The notes under the pieces were generated by a model. The model was not told where the DNA came from, did not search any database, and worked only from the letters and a program-made list of their open reading frames with translations. A program made the position numbers and the translations under genes. From positions 1 through 43,521 of IMG/VR virus record IMGVR_UViG_3300047472_000108: 43,521 nucleotides of DNA; one strand, written 5' to 3'. Source of the stretch: a virus. How positions within the stretch are numbered: position 1 is the first letter of the stretch; each line of letters begins with the position of its first letter. Below, one piece after another: positions 24,836 to 32,255 of this stretch.

Positions 24836-26407
24836 TTAGCTGAACTGGTACGGATCGTATTCGCCGCGCCCGGGGGTACGGGCACCCACCAGCACCTGCA
24901 GCTGGACGGCCCGTTTCGGCGTGTCCATCAGGCCCAGAATGTAGGCGCTGCCCACGTCGGGCGAGCGGCCAATTCGCTTGACGATGTCCTCGCGGCCCTC
25001 GACACGGATGGACGAGCTGGAAAGCGACCAGGTTGGCGCGCACAGATCGGCCAGCACCTCGGGGTTGGGCGGCAGGCAGATGCCCGTGTTGTTGGTCGGG
25101 TCCAGCGCCTCGCGCATGCGCCACCATAGTTCGCTGCGCAGGTTGAAGAAGGTCAGGCGTCCCGACTTGTCCGTGGCATAGGACTTCTCGGCCACGTTCA
25201 CGCCCAGCACCTGCTGGCCAGCCTGGTCGAGGAAGTCGTAGGGCGATGCACCCACGCCGATCACGTCCAGGTGGATCGGTGCACGATCGCGCAGCGCGGT
25301 AACCACCAGGCCGGCCACGGTGGGCCCGTCAGGTGTGTCTTTGCCCGGGTACTTGAGCGGCCTGTTGAACCACATGGCATGGCGCCGGGCCAGCACTGTC
25401 GCATCGCGCCCACCGCGCGCCACGTCCACGCCCATGCTGTCCATCGGCGCCAGCTTGGCCGGCAGCGTCCAGCGGGCCTGGGCTGCTTCGACCCATGCGG
25501 TGGGAATGACCTGCCATGGGTCATCCTTGATGCCGGCGGTGAAGTCGCCATACAGCATCTGCGAGCGCAGCGGCTCGGGCAGGGATTGCAGCGTTTTCAT
25601 GTAGCCACTCGCCATGTAGTAGGTGTTGTCCGTGATGCGAGCCGGGATGAACGTGCGGCTCTTCGGCTCGATGATGTCCTCGGGCCGGTACCGGGCCGGG
25701 TCGTAGTCGTAGACGAAGCTGCCATCCTCGGCCAGCACGAAGGGGCGGCCGTCTTCCACTTCGTAGTCCTGGTTGTCGCCGATGGTGGTGAACCAGCGCA
25801 GCTCCCCGGGCTTGGCCGGGTTCGGGTGCTTTTTGTCGAGCCATGGTGCAAAGAACTTAATGACCCAGCGCCCCTCGGTGGTGGTGGGCGGATTGAAGGT
25901 CATGAGCACGCGACAGCGTTGATTCGGGTCTGGGCTGCGGTTCCATCCCATGATGAAGCGCACCTGCGCCTCGCGCTGCTCGGTCACTTCGTCGAATGCC
26001 TTCAGGTCGTGCGGGCGGCCCTGCCACCGGCGCTCATCGCCCAGGTTGTCCAGGCCGCCGAACTCGATCAGCGGGCACTTGCCGACCGACGTGCGCCAGC
26101 TGGACTTCTGGCTGTTGTAGCCGGCGTTGTTGCCGATGATCTCGCCCAGGCGCTGGATGATGCCCTCGGTCTGGGTCTTCTCGCGGCGGATAATGAGCGC
26201 GCGCTGGTGCTCCATCAGGGCCAGGCCGGCAACCAGGTCACTCTTGCCGCCCCCCGCTGCACCACCGTAGCCGATGATGTCGGCGAGCGACGTGGCCGCC
26301 ATGTTTTGCGGGCCGGGCAGGGAAGTCCAAGGGGTGCGGCGCCGCAGCTCGCGGGCCAGCAGGAGGGCGCGGGTCAGCTTCTCCCGCTCAGTCAGACTCT
26401 GGGCCAT
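24836..26407 (-). CDS. terL: Terminase large subunit
   Basis: The packaging motor ATPase and headful or cos nuclease. Of 523 residues, the N-terminal ATPase has Walker A GGAAGGGKS (48-56), Walker B LKAFDE (Asp139-Glu140) and the coupling motif LMTFNPP. The C-terminal RNase H-like nuclease shows MGVDVARGGRDAT (Asp328). It overlaps the end of the small-subunit gene by 20 bases in another frame. Confidence 0.95.
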   Translation of the reverse strand: MAQSLTEREKLTRALLLARELRRRTPWTSLPGPQNMAATSLADIIGYGGAAGGGKSDLVAGLALMEHQRALIIRREKTQTEGIIQRLGEIIGNNAGYNSQKSSWRTSVGKCPLIEFGGLDNLGDERRWQGRPHDLKAFDEVTEQREAQVRFIMGWNRSPDPNQRCRVLMTFNPPTTTEGRWVIKFFAPWLDKKHPNPAKPGELRWFTTIGDNQDYEVEDGRPFVLAEDGSFVYDYDPARYRPEDIIEPKSRTFIPARITDNTYYMASGYMKTLQSLPEPLRSQMLYGDFTAGIKDDPWQVIPTAWVEAAQARWTLPAKLAPMDSMGVDVARGGRDATVLARRHAMWFNRPLKYPGKDTPDGPTVAGLVVTALRDRAPIHLDVIGVGASPYDFLDQAGQQVLGVNVAEKSYATDKSGRLTFFNLRSELWWRMREALDPTNNTGICLPPNPEVLADLCAPTWSLSSSSIRVEGREDIVKRIGRSPDVGSAYILGLMDTPKRAVQLQVLVGARTPGRGEYDPYQFS

Positions 26408-26846
26408 GGTCCGTCGCAGGCGCCCCGGCCATCCCTGCCGTCAGTGCCGCCAGCTCGGCCTTGATCTCGTCTTCGGTCATGTCTGTAATGGCCACCTGGC
26501 CAGCCAGCTCGATCTTGCTGTTGTCGCGGTACTTCTCGGGGTTGTGGGCCTTGAGCAGGAAGATGGCCAGCGTGTCGCTGTACTTGCGCATGGTGCCGCA
26601 CTCTTTGCCCTTGTGGAACACGGGCTCTTCCACGCCATCGAAGCCGCGGCGGTGCGCCTCGTCCTCCAGGGCGGAGACGCCAATGCGCATGGCCCCATCC
26701 CAGCGGGCGGCGAAGTCCGGATCTTCGTGGCGCCACTCGTAGGCTGTCTGGCGGGCTATGCCGACGGCCGCACATGCCTTGCCAACATTGCAAGTCTCAG
26801 CAAGGGCAGCGCAAAACGCGGTCAGCTTTTCGGGTGTCAGTTTCAT
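26388..26846 (-). CDS. terS: Terminase small subunit
   Basis: This protein recognises phage DNA for packaging. Of 152 residues, the first 45 form a helix-turn-helix (KLTAFCAALAETCNVGKACAAVGIARQTAYEWRHEDPDF), and residues 85-108 read MRKYSDTLAIFLLKAHNPEKYRD, a common small-terminase block. The acidic C-terminus (MTEDEIKAELAALTAG) would contact TerL. It lies directly upstream of terL and overlaps it. Confidence 0.88.
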   Translation of the reverse strand: MKLTPEKLTAFCAALAETCNVGKACAAVGIARQTAYEWRHEDPDFAARWDGAMRIGVSALEDEAHRRGFDGVEEPVFHKGKECGTMRKYSDTLAIFLLKAHNPEKYRDNSKIELAGQVAITDMTEDEIKAELAALTAGMAGAPATDHGPESD

Positions 26847-26864
26847 GGGAGGGATTCTCGTTGG

Positions 26865-27074
26865 TCAATCGGCCAGCACGGGCACCACGGCCCGCCGGAT
26901 GCATTTCACGATCTTGGCCACGCCGCCCTTGCTCATCTCGAACGCTTCGGCCAGCTGGGCATAGGACCACCCGGCGTCGGCCATGTTGCGCATCTGGTCG
27001 ACTTCCTGGTCAGTCAGCTTCGCCCGGGGATGATCCGCGCCGCTGCGCAATCCGTTTGGGTGGGGGAGGGGCAT
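26865..27074 (-). CDS. Small helix-turn-helix phage protein
   Basis: A 69-residue protein: a short N-terminus (MPLPHPNGLRSGADHPRAKL), then a helix-turn-helix reading EVDQMRNMADAGWSYAQLAE followed by FEMSKGGVAKIVK. This resembles small DNA-binding proteins seen upstream of terminase genes. It may bind packaging-site DNA or regulate late genes, but that is inferred from place. It overlaps the end of the next upstream gene by 65 bases in another frame. Confidence 0.65.
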   Translation of the reverse strand: MPLPHPNGLRSGADHPRAKLTDQEVDQMRNMADAGWSYAQLAEAFEMSKGGVAKIVKCIRRAVVPVLAD

Positions 27075-27219
27075 AGTCGTCAGGGTGGAAGTGGTCGGGG
27101 AATTCGCGCTTGCACCAGGCAATCGCCTTGTCGATCGCGATCCGACGGGGCATGACATCGCCGTCGACCACTGGTGTGGCCGCTGCTGCCTTGAGTCGGG
27201 TCGCGATCTGGTCGTTCAT
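27010..27219 (-). CDS. Hypothetical phage protein
   Basis: A 69-residue soluble protein (MNDQIATRLKAAAATPVVDG...) with a central block MPRRIAIDKAIAWCKREFPDHFHPDDY and a Pro-rich, basic tail. No family is recognised. The ATG at 27219 overlaps the stop of the membrane-protein gene as ATGA, which supports this start. Confidence 0.6.
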   Translation of the reverse strand: MNDQIATRLKAAAATPVVDGDVMPRRIAIDKAIAWCKREFPDHFHPDDYAPPPPKRIAQRRGSSPGEAD

Positions 27220-27374
27220 GCGGCGGTTTCGTGCTGCTCGAACTCGCTGCAACTGGTGTCTGCCGTCGGGTCGGTTTCGCACAGAGGATCTATCGGGAAC
27301 AGCACGGCCACCAGGCACAGGCCGATTGGGATCGCGGCCAGCAGGCCGGTACCGACGTAGAACAGGGTGTCCAT
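27216..27374 (-). CDS. Small single-span membrane protein
   Basis: A 52-residue protein with one hydrophobic segment (LFYVGTGLLAAIPIGLCLVAVLF) and an acidic, Cys-containing tail (CETDPTADTSCSEFEQHE). The start at 27374 follows GAGGAG. It is too small to assign. It is co-transcribed with the resolvase gene and coupled to the next gene by a 4-base overlap. Confidence 0.6.
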   Translation of the reverse strand: MDTLFYVGTGLLAAIPIGLCLVAVLFPIDPLCETDPTADTSCSEFEQHETAA

Positions 27375-27384
27375 GGCTTTCTCC

Positions 27385-27864
27385 TCAGAACGGAACTGCG
27401 GTTGCTTGCTGCTCGAGCGTGCAGGCCAGCGATAGGATGGCCAGCGCGTCCGCATGGTTGTCGTCCACCGGGCTGAAGCCCTTGGCCACGGCGGCGACGA
27501 TCATGGCGTTCTTGTCCGCATTGCCCTTGCCGGTCCAATGCTTTTTGATCGTGCCGAAGCCGACGCCGACCATGCGAACGTTGTTGAGCGCGCACCAGGC
27601 TTCGAGATGCGCGAGGAAACCACCGTAGACGTGTGCCGCGATGGTGCCGGCGTGCATCTTCACGTCCTCGAAATACACGGCGTGGATCTCGCCACCGGCT
27701 GCTACGCGCTGATCGGACAGGAACTGGCGGAACTTCAGCCAGCGCTGACCTGCAGCTTCCATGCGCTTGGGTGCAAACTTCTCGCTGCCGCCGACTATGG
27801 CGCCGTCGCGTGCGGAGCGGGCCCAGCCGGTGGTGGTGCCGAGGTCGATGGCGAGGATGTTCAT
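27385..27864 (-). CDS. RuvC-like Holliday junction resolvase
   Basis: A 159-residue RNase H-fold endonuclease, expected to resolve branched replication and recombination DNA before packaging. It opens MNILAIDLGTTTGWA (Asp7), has a second acidic site YFEDVKMHAG (Glu66) and ends with DDNHADALAI (Asp134/Asp139). These are the acidic residues expected for the RuvC-type active site. Place between replication and terminase genes suits the role. Confidence 0.85.
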   Translation of the reverse strand: MNILAIDLGTTTGWARSARDGAIVGGSEKFAPKRMEAAGQRWLKFRQFLSDQRVAAGGEIHAVYFEDVKMHAGTIAAHVYGGFLAHLEAWCALNNVRMVGVGFGTIKKHWTGKGNADKNAMIVAAVAKGFSPVDDNHADALAILSLACTLEQQATAVPF

Positions 27865-27868
27865 CGGG

Positions 27869-28153
27869 TTACTCGCGGTTGGCGTGGCCAGCGGAACAGC
27901 AGACCGAGGCCGTGTTGAACTGGGCTTCCTCGATCGTGCCGGTGGACCAGCTCACGAAGCCGTTGACCGAAACCGACACGTCCTTGCTGTCGTCGTCGGC
28001 CAGCAGGTCGATGACGGTGTTGGCATTGGCGAGGACAGCTGCGCGGTCACGGGCGTGAACAGGCTGGCTTGCGACGACTTCATCGAACTTCGCGGTTACT
28101 GCTTCCTTGGCCGCTTCCTTGGTTGCTGCTTTCACTTGGAACGAATAGCTCAT
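27869..28153 (-). CDS. Hypothetical phage protein
   Basis: A 94-residue protein: MSYSFQVKAATKEAAKEAVT, then a helical segment and a beta part DVSVSVNGFVSWSTG ending in CCSAGHANRE. It has the look of an alpha/beta phage protein whose function is unknown. A GGAAGAG site precedes the ATG. It lies 5 bases from the resolvase start and is co-transcribed with it. Confidence 0.65.
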   Translation of the reverse strand: MSYSFQVKAATKEAAKEAVTAKFDEVVASQPVHARDRAAVLANANTVIDLLADDDSKDVSVSVNGFVSWSTGTIEEAQFNTASVCCSAGHANRE

Positions 28154-28198
28154 GGTTCTCTTCCTTCGGGTTGATGCCCTTGCGGGCGAAATCGTTGG

Positions 28199-28393
28199 TC
28201 AGTCGTTCAGCAGCAGGACGCGAGAGGGCTCGTCCTTCTGCACTTGCATGGCTTCGATCATGTCCAGGGCGGCGCGCTGCGCCGGTGTGATTGATGGCAG
28301 TGGCTGGGATGGGTTCATCTGCGGTTCCGAGATGAGGGAGACAGCGACGCCGCCTTGCTGATCGTCGGAGACGGTGATGACGACAAGTGCCAT
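28199..28393 (-). CDS. Hypothetical phage protein
   Basis: A 64-residue protein (MALVVITVSDDQQGGVAVSL...) with a beta-like start and a C-terminal helix ITPAQRAALDMIEAMQVQ. AAGGA lies 6 bases before the ATG. No family is recognised. It is part of the leftward early operon. Confidence 0.6.
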   Translation of the reverse strand: MALVVITVSDDQQGGVAVSLISEPQMNPSQPLPSITPAQRAALDMIEAMQVQKDEPSRVLLLND

Positions 28394-28421
28394 GGTTGTC
28401 CTTTCGGTGGTGGTTAATCGG

Positions 28422-28880
28422 TCAGGCCCAGTCGGGCAAGATCTCGGACGCCTTCTGCCAGGTGTCCTTCTCGCCCAGTGGCTGCTGCATAGGTGCTTCG
28501 ACTTCGGCCAGCACCTGGTTCTCCAGTTCGGGCTCGACGCGGTTCAGCCAGCGGCGGATGTTTTCCGAATTGACCTGCAGGCAGAGATCCGGGCGGCCGT
28601 TGTCGCGCAGCAGTTTCTGGGCCTTTTCGTAGCGATCGCGGGAGCCGGGTACGGCAGGGACAACGGTAGCCATGAGGGTGATGGCATCGGCCAGCCAGCG
28701 GCGACGGTTGATGGCGCTCGTGATGGCCTGCATTGCTCCAAACTCGCGCCCGTGGTGCAGGCCGCACCACCAGTCACCGCCTGTCGTGCTGTCTGATCGC
28801 GTGCCGCGCAGCGGGCAGCCATACGCGGTGCACATACCGGGCTGATGCTCGGCGACTCGGTCGTCGTGGGAATGCGTCAT
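28422..28880 (-). CDS. Zinc-finger-like phage protein next to the replication gene
   Basis: A 152-residue protein. The N-terminal 45 residues carry C17, C22, C39 and H42/H43 (GMCTAYGCPLRG, DWWCGLHHG), likely a zinc site. The rest is helical with INRRRWLADAITLMAT and ENIRRWLNRVEPELENQVL. The ATG overlaps the stop of the replication gene as ATGA. Its place after a replication initiator suggests a helicase-loader-like or accessory replication role. This is inference, as no DnaC/P similarity was seen. Confidence 0.65.
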   Translation of the reverse strand: MTHSHDDRVAEHQPGMCTAYGCPLRGTRSDSTTGGDWWCGLHHGREFGAMQAITSAINRRRWLADAITLMATVVPAVPGSRDRYEKAQKLLRDNGRPDLCLQVNSENIRRWLNRVEPELENQVLAEVEAPMQQPLGEKDTWQKASEILPDWA

Positions 28881-30121
28881 GGGTAGGCTCCTTGGCCGCC
28901 GGGCGCGGCTTTGCGTTTATCGATGGCCGCCTGGATCCGGGCCGCGAAGTCGTGGTAGCTCTCGCCACCGCGGGCGTTCATGCCCATTTCGCGGCCCTTG
29001 CGGTCAATGCCTTCGTTGGACTTTCGCCAGGCCCAGTCGTCGGATTTCTTCGACTTCAGTTCAGGCGGTGGTGCGTCCTGCTCTTCGAGTAGGGACTCGA
29101 CCACGCGGGCCAGGTACTTGACGGGGATCTGCTCTTCGGGCTTGGCAGACTTGGAGCGGGCAATGGCGACATTGAGCACGTCGTCGGTGACCTTCGGATT
29201 GTTGGCCCAGGTCACGCAGACGATGGGGTGCTGCGCTGTGGCCTGCACGTTCTGCGCTCGCAGAAGCAGCGAGATCTGGACATTTCGGGCTTGTGGCAGT
29301 GGAGGCTGCAGCGATTCGCCGGCGCATTGTGCGTCACCATCCGCGTCACCAGCTATAGGCGATAGTTGCGAGTCGATGACAGGATTTTGAATTTCTCCTT
29401 TCCTATCCTCTCCACTCCTCTCCACTCCATTCGACTCGACTCGACTCGACTCCCTTGACGAGTCACCGTCGAGGACTTTTGTGTCACCTTGTGTGTCACC
29501 TGCGTCACCTGCCGGTTTTTTTGTGTCACCACGCTTTACAGAGCGCTTGCAGGCCGGGCAGATCAAACGCAAACTGTTGATATCGTTGGAGTTTTCTTCG
29601 CCCCCTGGCGCCAGCGAATGAATGGACAAATTCGGCGCGTCACCACAGAGGTGGCATGCGTCACCATCGCGGTCACGCAGCTTGCGCAAAACGATCTGGC
29701 GTTGTTTTCCGCCCAATCTCTTGTAACTCTGACTAGTGACGCGGGTGACACCGTCACCTTTTGTGTCACCTGTGTCACCTGCGTCACCTTCCGTGTCACC
29801 TGTCGGGTGACGGTAAGTAGGCTGGTCGATGCGCTGGTGACGCCGCCAGCCGGTAACCCGCCAGTAGCGGCGGTCTTCAACGTCGTATTCCTCGACAAGC
29901 CCTTGCTCGATCATTTCGTCAACCAGCGACATGACCTGGTCCGCAGAAATGTCGTCGCCGGGGAAGACTTCGGCTTTCAGTGAAATCGCGCTGGCTGGGT
30001 GGATGCCGTTGTCGTCGCAGAAGGTCCACAGGCCGATGAACAGCAGCCGCGCGTCGCGCGACATGTTCATGACCTGTTCGGAAGTCCAGTATTCGGGTTT
30101 GACGCTGCGGATGCGGGCCAT
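28877..30121 (-). CDS. Phage replication initiator with embedded HNH domain
   Basis: A 414-residue protein. Residues 1-105 are a winged-helix domain of the phage replication-protein type (MARIRSVKPEYWTSEQVMNM, LLFIGLWTFCDDNGIHPAS, VEDRRYWRVTGWRRHQ). Residues 150-192 form an HNH-like zinc domain with CHLC (156-159), SIHSLAPGGEENSNDIN (His168) and CPAC (188-191). Gly-Asp-Thr repeats flank the HNH part on both sides (108-124, 198-215). The C-terminal region (about 275-414) is helical and Lys-rich. The repeats correspond to iteron-like DNA, so the origin may lie inside this gene as in lambda O. Confidence 0.8.
   Translation of the reverse strand: MARIRSVKPEYWTSEQVMNMSRDARLLFIGLWTFCDDNGIHPASAISLKAEVFPGDDISADQVMSLVDEMIEQGLVEEYDVEDRRYWRVTGWRRHQRIDQPTYRHPTGDTEGDAGDTGDTKGDGVTRVTSQSYKRLGGKQRQIVLRKLRDRDGDACHLCGDAPNLSIHSLAPGGEENSNDINSLRLICPACKRSVKRGDTKKPAGDAGDTQGDTKVLDGDSSRESSRVESNGVERSGEDRKGEIQNPVIDSQLSPIAGDADGDAQCAGESLQPPLPQARNVQISLLLRAQNVQATAQHPIVCVTWANNPKVTDDVLNVAIARSKSAKPEEQIPVKYLARVVESLLEEQDAPPPELKSKKSDDWAWRKSNEGIDRKGREMGMNARGGESYHDFAARIQAAIDKRKAAPGGQGAYP
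29411..29450. repeat. Low-complexity tandem repeats in the replication gene
   Basis: A 10-bp unit TCCACTCCTC repeats nearly twice (29411-29430), then TCGAC repeats four times exactly (29431-29450). They extend a strong pyrimidine run that begins near 29388. On the coding strand they specify Ser/Arg/Glu-rich linker. The asymmetric composition next to the GTCACC clusters resembles the unwinding side of lambda-type origins. Confidence 0.7.
29462..29530. repeat. GTCACC iteron-like cluster, left of HNH
   Basis: Five GTCACC copies on the plus strand, at 29462, 29483, 29495, 29504 and 29525. Most are part of TGTCACCTG-like units, with some at 9-base spacing. They lie within the replication gene and encode Gly-Asp-Thr/Ala repeats. 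Confidence 0.8.
29744..29811. repeat. GTCACC iteron-like cluster, right of HNH
   Basis: Five direct GTCACC copies (29753, 29765, 29774, 29783, 29795) are bounded by inverted GGTGAC copies at 29744 and 29806. Spacing is mainly 9-12 bases. This is denser than needed for a protein repeat and suits binding sites for a replication initiator. Two lone copies lie between the clusters, at 29639 and 29660. Confidence 0.8.
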
Positions 30122-30181
30122 GTCAGGCCCCCATCGCAGTCGAGGTGCGCGCGGCTGGCGCCGCGGCTAAGTGGGGCGGAC

Positions 30182-30373
30182 TTAGTCCTTCAACATGAGA
30201 AGGATTGCTTCCGCCATTTCGGTCGCCGTAGCAGCCGGCAGCGTCACGGTGACGTTTTCCAGCTTGTCCATTCCGTCGGCCATCTGCCACACGTCGATTT
30301 CCACCTCGCCATTGTGAACCACTTTGATGTTCACCGACGGCCTCGCCGGGATGTAATGCTCGTCGTTTGCCAT
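30182..30373 (-). CDS. Hypothetical early phage protein
   Basis: A 63-residue protein (MANDEHYIPARPSVNIKVVH...) with a beta-like core NIKVVHNGEVEIDVWQM and a C-terminal helix ATEMAEAILLMLKD. The start at 30373 is chosen for the GGAAAGAG upstream. No family is recognised. It lies between a rightward moron and the replication gene in the leftward operon. Confidence 0.6.
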   Translation of the reverse strand: MANDEHYIPARPSVNIKVVHNGEVEIDVWQMADGMDKLENVTVTLPAATATEMAEAILLMLKD

Positions 30374-30535
30374 TGCGCTCTTTCCATCCTGCCCGGGAGT
30401 CGGATGGGGTATGCGTCGTCCGGCAGGCGTCGACGGCGCACCAGTGCGCACTGGCTACCCCGGCGGAAATTATACGGCTGAGCTGGGTAGCTATTTTGAA
30501 AGCCTGGCTAAAGCGGGTCATGTTATTCTTTCGAC

Positions 30536-31213
30536 ATGAGAAAAAATGCCGGAATGCGGGCTATCGAGGCCCTTTGCTGGACCTTCTTCGCTGGATGTCT
30601 GCTGCTCATATTTCACGAGCTGCTGCTGGCTTTGTTTAAGGAGCACAATTGGAAGCCACCGGCTTCTGGTGATTGGGCAACGTGGGCGGGCGCATTGGGC
30701 ACCACAATCGCGTTTGCGGGAACTATCTGGATAGCCACTGAGGAGTGGAGACAAAGGCGAAGCGACGCACACACTGCTGCGCGGATTACAGCTGCAAATG
30801 TGTATTTCCAGGCTGTGCACAACGGGGCACACACTACCGGTGCCATTCAGGCACTGCAGGCGGCTTTTAATGGAAATCTGCATTCCAGTGCACCTGCTCA
30901 GGACATTTTGAAAATGGCGTCTATTGCCGTAGTTCGCCTTAAAAACGTGCGACCGATAAACGCTCGAGACCTTCAGACGCTCTCTGTACTTCCGGATGAC
31001 CGAGCCGTTGATCTCGCCACCGCACAAGCCCGCGTGGCCTCTGTAATGGCTTTGCTTAAAGGAGCGCCCACATTCGAAAATGATCTGCCGACGCTGATCC
31101 CACACCTTTTCGAACACCTGCGACAGTTGAAGGTCGCCGAAGCTTCGTTTTTGCGTGGAAGCCGGGCTCTTGGTGAGATGGTCGATCTGGTGGGAGTATC
31201 CCCTCCGCAATGA
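30536..31213 (+). CDS. Two-span membrane protein, probable moron
   Basis: A 225-residue protein, transcribed against the surrounding early operon and lower in GC. Two N-terminal membrane segments (about 10-34, ALCWTFFAGCLLLIFHELLLAL; 45-67, TWAGALGTTIAFAGTIWIA) precede a basic stop-transfer (EEWRQRR). A helical cytoplasmic part of about 155 residues follows. Its plan matches the gene at 41679-42302. No Shine-Dalgarno is visible, and a weak -10 lies so close that the mRNA could be leaderless. Superinfection exclusion or another lysogenic function is possible but unproven. Confidence 0.7.
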   Translation: MRKNAGMRAIEALCWTFFAGCLLLIFHELLLALFKEHNWKPPASGDWATWAGALGTTIAFAGTIWIATEEWRQRRSDAHTAARITAANVYFQAVHNGAHTTGAIQALQAAFNGNLHSSAPAQDILKMASIAVVRLKNVRPINARDLQTLSVLPDDRAVDLATAQARVASVMALLKGAPTFENDLPTLIPHLFEHLRQLKVAEASFLRGSRALGEMVDLVGVSPPQ

Positions 31214-31248
31214 GTGGTTCGTCAACGGGTGCGTGAGGGCGTCGCGCT

Positions 31249-31428
31249 TCATGCTGCCGCCGCAGTCTTGCCTTCGTTAGTCGCCAGCTCGCAGCGGTCC
31301 CACTCGTCCTGCCAATGCTGCAGGGCGGCGGCGTGCCAGTTCATGTTATGGTCGTCGCGGCCGTGGCCAGCGGCGTGTGCCTCGCGGGCCTTCGCGCGGA
31401 TGCTGTCGATGCTTACGATGGAATGCAT
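31249..31428 (-). CDS. Small early phage protein
   Basis: A 59-residue hydrophilic helical protein (MHSIVSIDSIRAKAREAHAA...). The start at 31428 has a strong GGAGGT upstream and lies 3 bases from the end of the previous gene, so the two are coupled. It is rich in His and Trp (HNMNWHAAALQHWQDEWDRC). No family is recognised. Confidence 0.65.
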   Translation of the reverse strand: MHSIVSIDSIRAKAREAHAAGHGRDDHNMNWHAAALQHWQDEWDRCELATNEGKTAAAA

Positions 31429-31430
31429 GA

Positions 31431-31643
31431 TCAGACCTCCAGCAGCTGGCGGATGCGCTTCACGGGGAACACTTCCGGCGCCATTTCGTGCAGGCGCACG
31501 ATATACGTGGGGCCGAAGGGGATACGGCCGCGACGCAGATTGCTGATCGCAGGCGGCATGACATCGAACAGGCGGCAAACCGCCGCGTCGTTCTTGCACT
31601 TGAAGTGCGCGGCGACGTGGTCCAGCAGGTGACTTGCGGACAT
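31431..31643 (-). CDS. Small helix-turn-helix regulator
   Basis: A 70-residue protein with a helix-turn-helix (DAAVCRLFDVMPPAISNLRRG) typical of Cro/YdaS-like folds, ending KRIRQLLEV. It is the third leftward gene after cro and cII. It may be a further early regulator, but its target cannot be inferred. A GGAGAAAC site lies before the ATG. Confidence 0.7.
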   Translation of the reverse strand: MSASHLLDHVAAHFKCKNDAAVCRLFDVMPPAISNLRRGRIPFGPTYIVRLHEMAPEVFPVKRIRQLLEV

Positions 31644-31682
31644 GGTGTTTCTCCTTCCTGGTTGTGGTGAAATCGGGTGAAA

Positions 31683-31985
31683 CTATTCGAAAGAAAGCTG
31701 CCCCGGCGTTTCAAGCTGGTTCAGGTGATCGCGTGCCAGCGAAAGCAGGATCTGGATCTTCTCGGGCGGATAGCACTGCATGTCGGCAGGGACAACCTTC
31801 AGGCCCACGATGGCGAGCGCCAGCAGCACCTTCTCCAGGTCGCCGTTGACCAGGCGCGAAATGGTGGCCTCGGACGTGCCCATCTGCTCCGACAACGACT
31901 TCTGCCCGGTCGATGAAATGCGCTGAAGCGCCAGGCTGAGGAACTTCCGTGATTTTTCAGCGTCGGAAGACGATATTGGTTTCAT
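31683..31985 (-). CDS. CII-like transcription activator
   Basis: A 100-residue protein resembling lambda CII. Its N-terminal helix is EKSRKFLSLALQRISSTGQ, its helix-turn-helix KSLSEQMGTSEATISRLVNG, and its next block KVLLALAIVGLKVVPADM lines up with the lambda MLLAVLEWGVVDDDM region. In lambda this protein promotes repressor and integrase synthesis for lysogeny. The gene order cro-cII-replication is kept. No clear TTGC-N6-TTGC site was found near by, so its target sequence may differ. Confidence 0.72.
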   Translation of the reverse strand: MKPISSSDAEKSRKFLSLALQRISSTGQKSLSEQMGTSEATISRLVNGDLEKVLLALAIVGLKVVPADMQCYPPEKIQILLSLARDHLNQLETPGQLSFE

Positions 31986-32002
31986 GGTGTTGCCTTCCAG
32001 TT

Positions 32003-32236
32003 CTAGGCGTTTGCTGCAGCAAGTTCGGGCCAGATATCGGACCAGTCATTAGGGCGCAAGTCGCGCCGCGAGACCTTGCCGTCAGTGGCTCGCTCGATAG
32101 CAGGGGCCAGGCGAATCAGCTTGTCGTCCGGGATGCCCCCGGTGCGCCAGGCATGAACGCTGGGCGGTTTTACATTCAAGAGCTTGGCCACGGCGGTAGT
32201 GCCGCCCAAGGTGTCGATCAGTTCGCTGGGGGTCAT
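32003..32236 (-). CDS. Cro-like repressor (YdaS-type helix-turn-helix)
   Basis: A 77-residue DNA-binding protein: MTPSELIDTLGGTTAVAKLL followed by NVKPPSVHAWRTGGIPDDK gives a Cro/YdaS-type helix-turn-helix. It is divergent from the repressor gene and is the first gene of the leftward early operon. Transcription starts from TTGACA-17-TAATAT, within which three of the four operators lie. It would compete with CI for these sites to favour lytic growth. Confidence 0.82.
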   Translation of the reverse strand: MTPSELIDTLGGTTAVAKLLNVKPPSVHAWRTGGIPDDKLIRLAPAIERATDGKVSRRDLRPNDWSDIWPELAAANA

Positions 32237-32255
32237 GGGTATCGGGCCAAGAAAT

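Noticed and set aside
25271-26464. Rightward 397-codon frame opposite terL
   Set aside because: terL has intact ATPase and nuclease motifs. The antisense frame has none.
29411-29811. CRISPR array in the repeats of the replication gene
   Set aside because: Units are 5-12 bases with no regular spacers and lie within an open coding frame.
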